Part shown: one piece after another, positions 36,006 through 45,154 of the stretch | How positions within the stretch are numbered: position 1 is the stretch's first letter | Layout of the letters: every line of letters begins with the position of its first letter | Origin: Methanoculleus sp. 7T | GTDB taxonomy: Archaea; Halobacteriota; Methanomicrobia; Methanomicrobiales; Methanoculleaceae | Reading direction: 5' to 3' | DNA: 64,000 nucleotides | Assembly (NCBI RefSeq): GCF_023195915.1 | Contig: NZ_JALPRP010000001.1 | Coordinates: forward strand, 186,001-250,000 | Translations under genes and position numbers: made by a program | Notes under the pieces: generated by a model | The model's input: the letters and a program-made list of their open reading frames with translations, nothing else | Databases searched by the model: none | What the model was told of the DNA's origin: nothing

Positions 36006-36745
36006 TGGGAAAAGCGTATCTTGTAGGGTCCGGCCCGGGAGGGCTCGGCCTCCTGACGATGAGGGCGCGTGAGGTTATCGACGGGGCGGACGTGGTCCTC
36101 TACGACCAGCTCCCCGGCGAAGAGATCCTCTCGACGCTCCCGAAGCACGCCGAACTGATCGACTGCGGGAAGTACGGCGGCAACCACACGCTGGAGCAGC
36201 ACGAGATCGAGGCGTTGATGGTTGAGAAAGTGAAGGAAGGAAAGACGGTCGTGCGCCTGAAAGGGGGCGACCCCTTCCTCTTCGGCCGCGGCGGGGAGGA
36301 GATCGAGGTGCTCCGGGAGCACGGCATCAAGGTCGAAGTGGTGCCGGGCGTCACGAGCGCCATCGCCGTCCCCGAGATGGTCGGCATCCCGGTCACCCAC
36401 CGGAGGTATGCGTCGCAGGTGACCTTCATCACCGGCCACGAAGACCCCACAAAACCGGAGTCCGCCCTCGACTGGGAGGTCCTTGCCCGCCTGAAGGGGA
36501 CCCTCGTTATCCTGATGGGCGTAAAGAACCTCCCCGCGATCGCGGCGGCGCTCACGGCGCACGGCAAGGACCCCGCGACCCCGGTGGCAATCATCGAGCG
36601 GGGCCTCCGGCCAGACCAGCGCGTGACGGTCGGGACCCTCGCCGATATCGCCGGAAAAGCCCGCGCCGCAGGCGTCCGGCCGCCGGCGGTGATCGTCATC
36701 GGGGGCGTGGTGAACCTCTACGACGAGGGGTCGCTCCCTGAGTGA
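36002..36745 (+). CDS. cobA: Uroporphyrinogen-III C-methyltransferase (SUMT)
   Basis: A 247-residue SAM-dependent methyltransferase making precorrin-2. VGSGPGGLGLLTMRAREVI at the N-terminus, RLKGGDPFLFGRGGEE, VPGVTSAIAVPEMVGIPVTH and TLVILMGVKN are hallmark blocks. Two adjacent ATGs (36002 and 36005) overlap the hemC stop. Last gene of the operon; uroporphyrinogen-III synthase (hemD), needed between hemC and this step, is not in the cluster. Confidence 0.95.
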   Translation: MMGKAYLVGSGPGGLGLLTMRAREVIDGADVVLYDQLPGEEILSTLPKHAELIDCGKYGGNHTLEQHEIEALMVEKVKEGKTVVRLKGGDPFLFGRGGEEIEVLREHGIKVEVVPGVTSAIAVPEMVGIPVTHRRYASQVTFITGHEDPTKPESALDWEVLARLKGTLVILMGVKNLPAIAAALTAHGKDPATPVAIIERGLRPDQRVTVGTLADIAGKARAAGVRPPAVIVIGGVVNLYDEGSLPE

Positions 36746-36790
36746 TCGCAGGCTCCTCTACGAACCTCTTTTTTGCCGTGCCCTCTCTGA

Positions 36791-37285
36791 TCAGACATTC
36801 AGAACGCGTTCCTCTCTCCGCCCGGCCTTTCCCCGTGCCCTGAGGAGATCGAGGACATCCCGCATATCGGGCACGCTCGTCGCCCGATACTCTCTCACGA
36901 ATATGATCTGCCGAGACTCGTCGATGACGATGTTGGCGCGCCTCGCATAGCCTTTTGTCCCGTCAAAGACGCCGTACATCTGCGCCACGCCGCCGTGAGG
37001 CCAGAAGTCCGCAAGGAGCCTGGTCTTCTCGACCCCGATGCTCCCCGCCCATGCCCGTTTGCAGGGGACGGAGTCCACGCTGATCCCGAGGGCAACGGCA
37101 TCGAGGGCGTCGAACGCGTGCCGGTTCGCCTCCAGCGCCTTCATCTGCCCGGTACAGATGCTGGTCCAGGCCAGCGGGTGGAACGAGAGGATAACCCGCT
37201 TTCCCGGGAAGTTTGAGAGCCGGACCTCGTTCCCGTTCTGATCAGGTATCGAGAAATCCGGAGCCCATTCACCGATCTCGACCAT
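36791..37285 (-). CDS. Peroxiredoxin (AhpC/TSA family)
   Basis: A 164-residue thiol peroxidase reducing hydrogen peroxide or organic peroxides. It shows the thioredoxin fold of the family (APDFSIPDQNGNEVRLSNFP), and a peroxidatic Cys in FHPLAWTSICTGQM, matching the usual PxxxTxxC pattern. A second Cys (VDSVPCKRAWA) could be the resolving residue. Convergent with cobA. The starting ATG is 37285. Confidence 0.92.
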   Translation of the reverse strand: MVEIGEWAPDFSIPDQNGNEVRLSNFPGKRVILSFHPLAWTSICTGQMKALEANRHAFDALDAVALGISVDSVPCKRAWAGSIGVEKTRLLADFWPHGGVAQMYGVFDGTKGYARRANIVIDESRQIIFVREYRATSVPDMRDVLDLLRARGKAGRREERVLNV

Positions 37286-37412
37286 TCTGATTCACGGACG
37301 GGACTCCGGCCCCGATGACGATAAGTGTTTCGGGAGGGGATCCGGCGTCGATACGCATAAGTGAGAGTGCGGTATAGACGCATGCCGGACCCTTACCGGG
37401 GAGAGCCGTGAG

Positions 37413-38732
37413 ATGCCCGTCGTTGCCAGCATCCTGATCATCATCCTGCTGATACTCGCAAACGGCTTCTTCTCGATGACGGAATTCGCTCTCATCTCCG
37501 CAAGAAAGGCACGCCTGCAGAAGAGAGCCGCAGGCGGCGACGCCGGAGCGGCGGTCGCCCTCGAACTTGCAGAGGACCCGACGCAGTTCCTCTCCACCAT
37601 CCAGATCGGGATCACCGTCGTCGGGATCCTTGCCGGAGCCTTCGGCGGAGCGACGGTCGCGGGGCCTCTTGCAGATATATTCGCCGGCATCCCCCTACTC
37701 GCCCCCTACAGCGGCCCGCTTGCGGTCGCGATTGTCGTCGCCGTCATCACCTACCTGACGCTGGTGATCGGCGAACTGGTGCCGAAACGGGTGGCTATGG
37801 GCAACGCCGAACGGGTCGCCTCTCTGGTCTCGCGTCCGATCCGGCTCCTCTCCCGGGGTGCCGCACCGCTTGTCCGGCTGCTGAGCGCCTCGACCGATGC
37901 GGTGCTCGTGGTACTCGGGGTGCGGCAGCCGTCGGGCCCCGAGGTTACGGAAGAGGATATCAGGGTCCTGATAGAGCAGGCCACCCGGGCGGGCATCTTT
38001 CAGGAGGCGGAGCAGGATATGGTGGAGAGCGTCTTCCGCCTCGGCGACCGGCGGGTCAGCGTGCTGATGACCCCGAGGCCCGACGTCGTGGCCGTGGACC
38101 TGGAGGACCCCCCTGAAGAGAACTGGCAGAGGATGGTCGAATCCGGACATGTGTACTTCCCGGTCTACCGCGAGCACCTGGATAACCTGCTCGGCGTCGT
38201 CTCGGTCCGCAACCTCTGGGCACGGATGATCGCAGGCGAACCTCCCGATCTCTCGAAGGCTATCGAGCCCGCGCTCTTCGTGCCCGAGAGTGTTCTGGCG
38301 CTGACGGTCCTTGAGGAGTTCAAGACCTCCGGTGCGCGGGTCGCCCTCATCACCGACGAGTACGGGAGCATTCAGGGGCTGGTCACGGTGCACGACATCA
38401 TGGAGGCGATCGTCGGCGGCATCCCGTCGGTCGAGCACCCGCCCGAGGCCATGGCGGTCCGGCGCGAAGACGGGTCGTGGCTCATCGACGGGATGCTCCC
38501 GATCGACGAGTTCCACGACCTCTTCGAGGTCGGCACCTTGCCCGGCGAGGATCGCGGATATTATCAGACGCTCGGCGGGTTTGTGATGATGTATCTTGAG
38601 CGGACGCCCGAGACGGGAGACCGGTTCACCTGGAACAACCTCAGGTTCGAGGTCCTCGATATGGACGGCTACCGGGTCGATAAAGTGCTGGTCACGCCGG
38701 TGAGCGGCGGGGAAGAGAGTGAAAACCCGTGA
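37413..38732 (+). CDS. DUF21-CBS-CorC family membrane protein (CNNM/hemolysin C type)
   Basis: A 439-residue protein in the usual order: an N-terminal CNNM/DUF21 membrane domain with four helices (from IIILLILANGFFSMTEFALI), a pair of CBS domains from about residue 215 (LMTPRPDVVAVDL and ALITDEYGSIQGLVTVHDIM), and a C-terminal CorC_HlyC domain (GDRFTWNNLRFEVLDMDGYR). Members are implicated in magnesium or cobalt efflux and homeostasis; CBS pairs bind adenine nucleotides. Starts near position 37413 with GGAG-type site upstream. Confidence 0.92.
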   Translation: MPVVASILIIILLILANGFFSMTEFALISARKARLQKRAAGGDAGAAVALELAEDPTQFLSTIQIGITVVGILAGAFGGATVAGPLADIFAGIPLLAPYSGPLAVAIVVAVITYLTLVIGELVPKRVAMGNAERVASLVSRPIRLLSRGAAPLVRLLSASTDAVLVVLGVRQPSGPEVTEEDIRVLIEQATRAGIFQEAEQDMVESVFRLGDRRVSVLMTPRPDVVAVDLEDPPEENWQRMVESGHVYFPVYREHLDNLLGVVSVRNLWARMIAGEPPDLSKAIEPALFVPESVLALTVLEEFKTSGARVALITDEYGSIQGLVTVHDIMEAIVGGIPSVEHPPEAMAVRREDGSWLIDGMLPIDEFHDLFEVGTLPGEDRGYYQTLGGFVMMYLERTPETGDRFTWNNLRFEVLDMDGYRVDKVLVTPVSGGEESENP

Positions 38733-39616
38733 GGCGCCGACCTGGTGAACAGATGAGGATTAGGGTGCAGGAATATTCCGGACCTAGTTTCCCACCAATC
38801 CCTGTGCACTGGACCGTGGTGGATATCATAATGTGGGGTGGGGCTGACGGGGAGGGGGCCTGCCCCCCTGTCTCACCTCAGGCGGTACCAGGAAACCCCA
38901 TCGAAGACCTTTGGTCTTCTCAAGCTCCCGCCGTTTCCAGGAGTAGTCCCCCGCTCTCCCCGCCCGCACTCCGGCCAGTCGCTCCCCGGAATACGGATAC
39001 GCCACTCCCTTTGAGAAGGGTTCGAGCGCCACCGCGCATGACCGCCGGCTCGCCTAGTGGAGCATTTCATCTAATTTTCCATGCAGACATCCCCGGATCC
39101 GGCTTGTGCGGGGAGGGGGTCTCCCCCTCCCCTGCCCCCACCCCCAAGGCGATTCCCACCACGGTCCACTGCCTGGGAATAGGTCGCTTTCGTGCGTACA
39201 GCCTCTCGCTCTGCCCCATGCGTTCTCCCGGGTGCTTCCCCGAGAGGATGGTGATCCGCACCAGAACAGCAAATAAGATGAAATGGCCTACTAGCGACGC
39301 TGGACCGTGGCGTCCGGCGCACCTGACGGTGCTCGAACGCCCGCTGTGCGACCGAAGGGAGCTTGAGAAACACGAAGAGTTGCGAGGGGCGGAACTTGAG
39401 GCACCGGAGGTGCGAGCTCCCCATGGCGATACCCAATGGGAATCTGTGTAGGTGCGCAGTGAGCAGGACCGCATTTTCAGTCTGACTACAGTACCTCTGT
39501 CACCCGGACCCTGCTCTTGGTCTAAACGTGAACCCGGCTTTTACAGAGAAAAACTCAATCCGGCCATACCTCTTAGCCGGACACAATCTCACAGAGTATT
39601 AGGATCGATGAGATCC
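38733..39616. repeat. Non-coding repeat block with long imperfect inverted repeat
   Basis: There is no credible gene in 880 bases. An imperfect inverted repeat of about 75 bases joins 38795-38875 with 39110-39182; its core TGGACCGTGGTGG is exact in both arms. Inside, GAAGACC-TTT-GGTCTTC (38903-38919) is a perfect hairpin, and TTCTCAAGCTCCC (38917-38929) matches GGGAGCTTGAGAA (39357-39369) inverted. A fourth partial core, CTGGACCGTGG, starts at 39300. The structure looks like a MITE or dispersed palindromic element. Confidence 0.6.
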
Positions 39617-40123
39617 TTATTCAATCTCAACGATCCGGACGGTAAACGTGAGGTTCTCCCCTGCAAGGCGATGGTTCGCGTCGACGGTGACCGCCTCCGG
39701 CGAGACGTTGGTGACCGTTCCCGCCAGTCTTAACCCGTTTTGGAGGGTTATCCCAAGACGCTGCCCGACGGCCAGGTTCTCCCCGCCGGAGATCCCTGCC
39801 GGGTCGACGACGAAGACGAGGTCTTCCCGGTACGGCCCGTATGCCTGGTCAGCCGGGATGTGGAAGGTCTTCGTCTCCCCCACCTGCATCCCCAGAACGC
39901 CCGCAGCGAACCCGGGGACAACCCGGCCGGCGCCGACGGTGAACCCAAGCGGTTCACGCCCTGCGGAACTGTCGAAGACGGTCCCGTTCTCGAACGTGCC
40001 GGTGTAGTGGACCCTCACCGCATCCCCGGACTTCACCTGCTGCGGGGCTTCGCCGATGCATCCCGAACCCAAGACGAGGAGCGTCAGTACCCCAGCGAGA
40101 AGGCCTTGCACATACCGTCTCAC
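39617..40123 (-). CDS. Exported FKBP-type peptidyl-prolyl isomerase, SlyD-like, lipoprotein
   Basis: A 168-residue protein with signal peptide RRYVQGLLAGVLTLLVLGSG and a lipobox-like LGSGC, predicted to be lipid-anchored outside the membrane. The FKBP core is VKSGDAVRVHYTGTFENGTVFDSS, split by the IF-type insert (VVDPAGISGGENLAVGQRLG) typical of SlyD-like archaeal FKBPs. It probably catalyses proline isomerisation of exported proteins. The GTG at 40123 overlaps the stop of the TPR gene as GTGA, with GGGGAG just upstream, implying translational coupling; the longer frame to 40216 is rejected. Confidence 0.88.
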   Translation of the reverse strand: MRRYVQGLLAGVLTLLVLGSGCIGEAPQQVKSGDAVRVHYTGTFENGTVFDSSAGREPLGFTVGAGRVVPGFAAGVLGMQVGETKTFHIPADQAYGPYREDLVFVVDPAGISGGENLAVGQRLGITLQNGLRLAGTVTNVSPEAVTVDANHRLAGENLTFTVRIVEIE

Positions 40124-43100
40124 GTTCGCTCCCCGTTCTCCAGCGCCTTCCCGAAGCACGCCACCGCTTCCGCAAACCTGCCCTGCCGGTCGAGCGCTCT
40201 CCCCTTCAGGTACCATGCCCGGGCGTGCCGAGGGTCCGCCTCCAGAACCTTGTCGTAACAGGCGGCTGCCTGGTCGTAGCGGCCGAGGTGGCCGAGGGCG
40301 ATCCCCTTGGAGAGCCAGGCATGGACGTCCCCGTCGCCCAATCCGATCGCGGTATCAAACGCCTTGACGGCATCGGCGTGCCTCCCGAGCGCGTCCATGA
40401 ACGCCCCCAGAGCGTTCCAGACGGCTGCGTTCTCCGGGTCGATCTGCAGCGTCTTCTCGTAACTCACCAGAGCGTCGTCGTACCTGCCGGCCTTCTCGAG
40501 CACCGTCGCCCGCACGAAGAGGGCGGCGGGGTTCTCGGCTTGGAGAACGATGATCTTGTCGATCGATTTGACCGCTTCGTCGTAGCGGCCGAGGTGGATG
40601 AGGGCCGATGCCCGGGCATGGAGGGTCTCGATGTTGGCCGGTTCCTGATCCAGCACTCGCGTGTAGGCGGCGAGAGCGTCCTCGTGCCTGCCGGCCTTCT
40701 CGTACGCCTCCCCGAGTTTCCGCAGGGTGAGGGTGTCTGCCGGGTCGGCCTTCATCACCTTCTCGAAGCATTCCGCTGCGTCGGAGTAGCGCCCGAGCCA
40801 CATGAAGGTCTCGCCGCGCCGCTGCCAGGCCGCCCAGTTCTCCGGGCTGACCTCGATGATGCTGTTCGAGCACTCCAACGCCTCTTCATACCGCCCCGTA
40901 TGCACAAGAGCGCTCTCGAGCGTATACCATGCCTCGACGTCGCGCTCGTCGCCCTTGAGAACCAGCGCATACTGCCTGATCGCGTCGCCGTACCTCCCGT
41001 CTCGCTCGAGCGCCATGCCGAACGCCATCCGTGCGTCCCGATCGTCGGGGGCGACCTCCAGATAGCGTTCATACGCTTCGCCCGCCTCTTCGTGCCTGCC
41101 GACGGCTTCCAGCATATCAGCCCGGATCTTGGTGACCGCCGCATTCGAGCCTTCGGCGGCGAGCACCCGGTCGCAGTACTCGATCGCCTCTTGATGCCTG
41201 CCGAGCCGTGCGAGCACGACGGCGAGCGCAAAGCAGGCACCGGTATCTCCCGGCCTCCCGTCGGTCACTCTCGCGTAGCACGCCGCCGCGTCTGCGTACT
41301 GCCCCATCCTCTCCAGAGCCCGGCCCTTGTTAAACCATGCAAAGAGGTCGCCAGGGTCGGCCTCGATGACCCGGCCGAACCGTTCGGCGGCCTCCTCATA
41401 CCGCCCGAGCGTAGCAAGGACGATCCCGAGGTTCAACAGATTCCCCCCGGCATCAGGATCGGCGGCGAGGAGCGCCTCGTAGCAGTCGGCAGCTTCGGCG
41501 TAGCGGCCGAGACCCTCGAGGATCCACGCTTTCCGGGTGAGCGTCCCGGTATCGGTAGGTCCGGCCTGCGTCACCCGGTTGATGGACTCAAGGGCCTCCT
41601 CGTACCGGCCGAGGCCCTCGAGCGCCGTACTCCGGCCGAGCAGGGCGCCCCGGTCTGCCGGATCCGCTTCCAGCGCCAGATCGAAGGCGGCGAGCGCCTT
41701 CCCATACTCCCCAAGGTGCACGAGCGCGTCCCCCTTGCACTTCGCCGCTGCGGCATCCCCGGGGTTGGTCTTGAGAAGGGCGTCGAACGCCTCCGCCGCC
41801 TCCGCATACCGGGCAAGGTGCATCAGGGCATCGCCCTTCCTGTGCAGGGCAAGGAGGTCGTCTCCGCCGGCACCCGACATCCTCTCAAGATGCGTCAGCG
41901 CATCGCCGTATCTGCCGAGGTTTGCGAGGACGTCCGCTTTCATGGAGCGGGCGAGGGCGTTTTGGGGTTCTTTTTCGAGGACCGCGTCGAGACAGATGTT
42001 GGCTTCATCATACCTGCCGAGGTGGATGAGCGCAACGCCGCTCTGCTGCAGGACGGGAATGTTTCCGAGGTCGATCTCGAGGGCGTGCTCGAAGTCCTGT
42101 TGCGCCTCCGCATACCTGCCGAGGTGGAGCAACGCGGTCCCCCGGTAGTTCAGGACAGTCTCGTTCCAGGCATCGAACTTCAACGGTTTCCGCTTCCGGG
42201 GAGCCCCGGACTCGTCTCTTTCGAAGAGAGCAAGATCGGTTTCGCTCCCGATCCACTTCATCCCGGTCATCGTCCCGCTCTCAAGCACGCGGTCGAACGA
42301 CCGGATCGCTTCGGCGTATTGGCCGAGATGGAGGAGCGCCGTACCGCGGGCGTACCAGACATGGACCAGACCTTGGTCATGCTTCAGAATCTGGTCGAAG
42401 ATCTTGACCGCCCGGTCGTAGCGGCCGAGCGTATCGTAGACCAAGCCCATGGAGTAGCGCACCGGGATATGATCGGGTTCGGCGAGGGCGACCTTGTCAA
42501 AGCACCCCATCGCTTCCGCATACTTCCCGATCCTGAGGAGGAGTGAGCCGCGGTGATACCAGATCGGGGTGTTCTCGGGATCGGCGGCGGTGATCCCTCC
42601 GTAGCAGTCGGCGGCGTCTTGGAAGTAGCCGAGGTGTTCGAGCGCCCGGGCTTTGCCGTAGAGTGCGTCGAGGTTGTTTGGGTCCTTCTCGATCGCCCGG
42701 TCAAACGAGTCGACTGCCTTGGGGTAGTCTCCGCTGTACAGAAGAGCAGCCCCTTTTCTTGCGAGCAGATCGATGCGGTCGGGGTTCGCCTTAAGGATCC
42801 GCTCGAAGCAGGCCGCCGCTTCTCGGTAAGCGCCGGTCCGCTCGAGCATCCGCCCGAGGTTCTCCCGCAGGACGGGATCTTCCGGGTTCCTGTCAAGCGC
42901 TCGTGCGTAGGCCGCCGCTGCATCGGCATACCGGCCGAGCCTCTCGAAGATCTCCCCCTGCCGGTACCACGCGTTCGCGTCTGCGGGGTTCTTCTCCACG
43001 ATCGCGGCAAAGCACTCGGCCGCCTGCCGGTAATCGCCGGATCGGGCAAGGACTCCCCCCAGCGCCCATAGGGTCTCGGCATCGCCGGGCGACGACTCAA

Positions 43101-43323
43101 GGGCCTTCTTCAGCCACTCCGCGGCTTCACCGTCCCTGCCGAGGCAGGCGAGCGCCCGACCCATTAATAGTCGGACCGGGCCGTTTTCAGGATCGACCTT
43201 CAGCGCTTTCTCGAAACTTTTCACCGCCTCGTTGTAGTTCCCGGCCTCAAACTGAGAAGTTCCCTGCTTTATCGAGGGGTTCGCGTTTTTTCCCTGACCC
43301 AGAATATTACCGAAGAAGTCCAT
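40120..43323 (-). CDS. Giant tetratricopeptide-repeat protein
   Basis: A 1067-residue protein built almost entirely of about 30 TPR units of 34 residues, recognisable from recurring phrases such as LGRYAEAV, LERLGRYADAAAAYARALDR and WYRQGEI. No signal peptide or enzymatic domain is visible, so it is probably a cytoplasmic scaffold that assembles protein complexes. The unusual repeat count suggests growth by internal duplication. Translationally coupled to the exported FKBP gene, which hints at a shared role in protein folding or assembly. Confidence 0.9.
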   Translation of the reverse strand: MDFFGNILGQGKNANPSIKQGTSQFEAGNYNEAVKSFEKALKVDPENGPVRLLMGRALACLGRDGEAAEWLKKALESSPGDAETLWALGGVLARSGDYRQAAECFAAIVEKNPADANAWYRQGEIFERLGRYADAAAAYARALDRNPEDPVLRENLGRMLERTGAYREAAACFERILKANPDRIDLLARKGAALLYSGDYPKAVDSFDRAIEKDPNNLDALYGKARALEHLGYFQDAADCYGGITAADPENTPIWYHRGSLLLRIGKYAEAMGCFDKVALAEPDHIPVRYSMGLVYDTLGRYDRAVKIFDQILKHDQGLVHVWYARGTALLHLGQYAEAIRSFDRVLESGTMTGMKWIGSETDLALFERDESGAPRKRKPLKFDAWNETVLNYRGTALLHLGRYAEAQQDFEHALEIDLGNIPVLQQSGVALIHLGRYDEANICLDAVLEKEPQNALARSMKADVLANLGRYGDALTHLERMSGAGGDDLLALHRKGDALMHLARYAEAAEAFDALLKTNPGDAAAAKCKGDALVHLGEYGKALAAFDLALEADPADRGALLGRSTALEGLGRYEEALESINRVTQAGPTDTGTLTRKAWILEGLGRYAEAADCYEALLAADPDAGGNLLNLGIVLATLGRYEEAAERFGRVIEADPGDLFAWFNKGRALERMGQYADAAACYARVTDGRPGDTGACFALAVVLARLGRHQEAIEYCDRVLAAEGSNAAVTKIRADMLEAVGRHEEAGEAYERYLEVAPDDRDARMAFGMALERDGRYGDAIRQYALVLKGDERDVEAWYTLESALVHTGRYEEALECSNSIIEVSPENWAAWQRRGETFMWLGRYSDAAECFEKVMKADPADTLTLRKLGEAYEKAGRHEDALAAYTRVLDQEPANIETLHARASALIHLGRYDEAVKSIDKIIVLQAENPAALFVRATVLEKAGRYDDALVSYEKTLQIDPENAAVWNALGAFMDALGRHADAVKAFDTAIGLGDGDVHAWLSKGIALGHLGRYDQAAACYDKVLEADPRHARAWYLKGRALDRQGRFAEAVACFGKALENGERT

Positions 43324-43731
43324 CCGACATCATCTGCCGCTGCTCGTTTGATATGAGGTATATTTGTACGCAAACAAACCCTGTGGACGGCCGCCGGTGG
43401 AAGAGGCGGCCGAGCGTTTTCTAAGGTTGATGCGCGAGCCACTATTTGAAAAGACCGGTTTGTCTGCACAGACCAGTTTAGACTATAATGGGGGTCGCGG
43501 ATTCATAAAAGAGTACCGCTGCAAACCCTCGCCGCACCGGAGGATCGGATCCCCTTCGGCTGAACCGCCGGGTGCTACCCAAAGTGCTGGGCCGTGAGTG
43601 AACCCCGCCCGGGGAAAACCGGATCAGGAATCCAGTCCAAGGGATGCCACGCCCCATTTCCGATCGAAACCGGATCGTAAGCAGATCCGACGTAGTAATC
43701 AAGGGAGAGAGGTTGGAGCGCCTTCCCCCGT
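43324..43731. other. Intergenic stretch above the TPR gene
   Basis: About 400 bases with no credible gene. A TATA-like GAGGTATATTTG sits near 43354 but on the plus strand. A small hairpin GTCTG-CA-CAGAC lies near 43461 and ACCGGATC is repeated at about 43618 and 43668. The minus-strand TPR promoter should lie at the left end of this stretch. Confidence 0.3.
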
Positions 43732-44118
43732 TCAGACGTCGAGAATAGGATCAAACTGCGCCTTGCCGACCGGCCCGTAGAAACTCGTGATCTTCGGGTC
43801 CATCCCGCAGACAGGACAGGTGTAGTCCTCCGGCAAATCTTCGAACGCAGTGCCCTTCGGGTAGCCGCGGAGCGGTTCTCCGCGGTTTTTGTCATACACG
43901 TAGCCGCATATCTTGCAGACGTACTTCGTCGGCTCCCAGGGCTCGAACCCCCATGCCCCAATCGGCCCTTTGCCGGTCGCGCCGCAGACCGGGCATATGT
44001 AGTCCTCCGGCAGGTCTTCAAAAGCGGTGCCGGCCGAGATGCCGCGGTGGGGCTCGCCCCGTAGCGGGGAGTAGATGTAGTTGCAGTACTTGCACCGGTA
44101 TCGTTTCACTTTCTCCAT
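43732..44118 (-). CDS. Tandem rubredoxin (two domains)
   Basis: A 128-residue protein with two full rubredoxin domains in a row. The first has CKYC (residue about 10) and CPVC, the second CKIC and CPVC, each pair binding one Fe(SCys)4. A linker of about 25 residues joins them and an unusual tail ([17 protein letters not shown]) ends the protein. Rubredoxins carry single electrons, in methanogens often to oxygen- or peroxide-reducing enzymes. The ATG at 44118 is preferred; a GTG at 44133 is possible. Confidence 0.92.
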   Translation of the reverse strand: MEKVKRYRCKYCNYIYSPLRGEPHRGISAGTAFEDLPEDYICPVCGATGKGPIGAWGFEPWEPTKYVCKICGYVYDKNRGEPLRGYPKGTAFEDLPEDYTCPVCGMDPKITSFYGPVGKAQFDPILDV

Positions 44119-44284
44119 GCGGATCACGCTCACCTAAGGATAACCACCCAGCACAACCATGGTGGGGGTGCTGGAAGGCGGTTCCATCAGATAAGGTTTC
44201 CCGCGATCCGGCCCGACGCCACCCCTGCCGCCCCCGGAACGGGCACGGCGGCGATACGTCTCTTTTGGGAACTCGCAAAACGAT

Positions 44285-44701
44285 TCAGGAGGCCTGCCGC
44301 CGCCGGAAGCCCAAAACTACACGGGAGAAGAGTGAAAGCACGAGCAAAAGACCAAACAGCATGCCCCAAAAGACCAAAAACACCATAAACCCGATCCTGC
44401 CGGCCCCGGACTCGGGCATCCGGCATCTCCATGAGAACCCCTCCCCGGCAGCGGCCCGGTAACGGAACTGGTCATGCGGTGCGGAGCCGATACCGCCTTG
44501 CAGGGCAAGGTCGTAGCGTGCCCTGGCCTCGGGGTCGATCAGCGTCTCGTATGCCTGCCTGACGGCGATGAACCGCTCGCTCGCATCCGGGTCCGGGTTG
44601 ACGTCAGGGTGATACCGTTTGGCCAGTCTGCGGTACGCCGCTCGGATCTCATCGGATGTAGCCTCCCGAGAAACGCCGAGGAGGTCGTAATAGTCCTCCA
44701 A
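44285..44701 (-). CDS. Membrane-anchored J-domain protein
   Basis: A 138-residue protein with an N-terminal J-domain (residues 3-65: YYDLLGVSREATSDEIRAAY, the HPD motif in KRYHPDVNP) and one C-terminal membrane helix (GFMVFLVFWGMLFGLLLVLS). J-domains recruit and stimulate Hsp70/DnaK; this one would do so at the membrane, but no DnaK is in the window. It starts with TTG at 44701, with AGGAGG 6 bases upstream. Eleven bases separate it from the PMDh-S gene, so they share a transcript. Confidence 0.88.
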   Translation of the reverse strand: MEDYYDLLGVSREATSDEIRAAYRRLAKRYHPDVNPDPDASERFIAVRQAYETLIDPEARARYDLALQGGIGSAPHDQFRYRAAAGEGFSWRCRMPESGAGRIGFMVFLVFWGMLFGLLLVLSLFSRVVLGFRRRQAS

Positions 44702-44712
44702 AGCGGCCCTCC

Positions 44713-45111
44713 TTACGCGGCCTCATCGCAGGAGACCTCGCCGGTACTCCCGTTCACCGTCACTTTGGTGCCGGGAGATAGGCGAGAGAACTCCGGCGGC
44801 AGGCGGTCGACCATGGGGATCCCCGCGATGATCGCCCCGACCGCGATGATCGGTTCGGTCTCGGTATTGATGATTGCGGCGGGGGCGAGGCCGTTCTGCT
44901 TCAGCGCGTAGATGACGTAAGATCCTACCGTCGATCCTTTCCCGTACGGGAAGGCCAGCACGCGTCCGGCGATGGATTGGCCCTCAAGCGGATGCCCGTG
45001 CTCTACGACGACGCCGGTCTCGGGATTGACGCCCGAGAGGAACGATATGGGTTCGGACGAGACGAGGAGTTCTCCGCTCCCGATACCCTTGGATATGCCT
45101 CTGCCTTTCAT
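44713..45111 (-). CDS. Phosphomevalonate dehydratase small subunit (DUF126/AcnX swivel)
   Basis: A 132-residue DUF126 protein, the small subunit of the aconitase-X type phosphomevalonate dehydratase (PMDh-S), which acts with a large subunit to make trans-anhydromevalonate phosphate in the archaeal mevalonate pathway to isoprenoid lipids. Signature: SSEPISFLSGVNPETGVVVE, GKGSTVGSYVIYAL and AGIPMVDRLP. The usual start is the ATG at 45111; the frame to 45150 runs into the promoter. The large subunit gene is not here. Confidence 0.85.
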   Translation of the reverse strand: MKGRGISKGIGSGELLVSSEPISFLSGVNPETGVVVEHGHPLEGQSIAGRVLAFPYGKGSTVGSYVIYALKQNGLAPAAIINTETEPIIAVGAIIAGIPMVDRLPPEFSRLSPGTKVTVNGSTGEVSCDEAA

Positions 45112-45154
45112 GATCGCTGCCACCACACTATAATGTGGTTGGAGATCCAACTAT
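45112..45154. promoter_or_regulatory. Divergent promoter, PMDh-S and PAN, with inverted repeat
   Basis: CCACACTATAATGTGG (45123-45138) holds arms CCACA and TGTGG around a TATA-like centre that serves both directions. Reading plus, GGAG (45141) lies 10 bases before the PAN ATG; reading minus, GGTGG precedes the PMDh-S ATG. The short shared region implies the two genes are controlled together. Confidence 0.5.

Noticed and set aside
38826-39474. Several open frames of 65-135 codons in the 39-kb repeat block
   Set aside because: They change across both strands, follow the palindromic repeats, and have Cys/Ser/Pro-rich products without motifs.
40225-42546. 773-codon open frame on the plus strand
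   Set aside because: It mirrors the TPR gene on the opposite strand; the repeat codons of a GC-rich gene leave the antisense frame open. No protein-like motifs.
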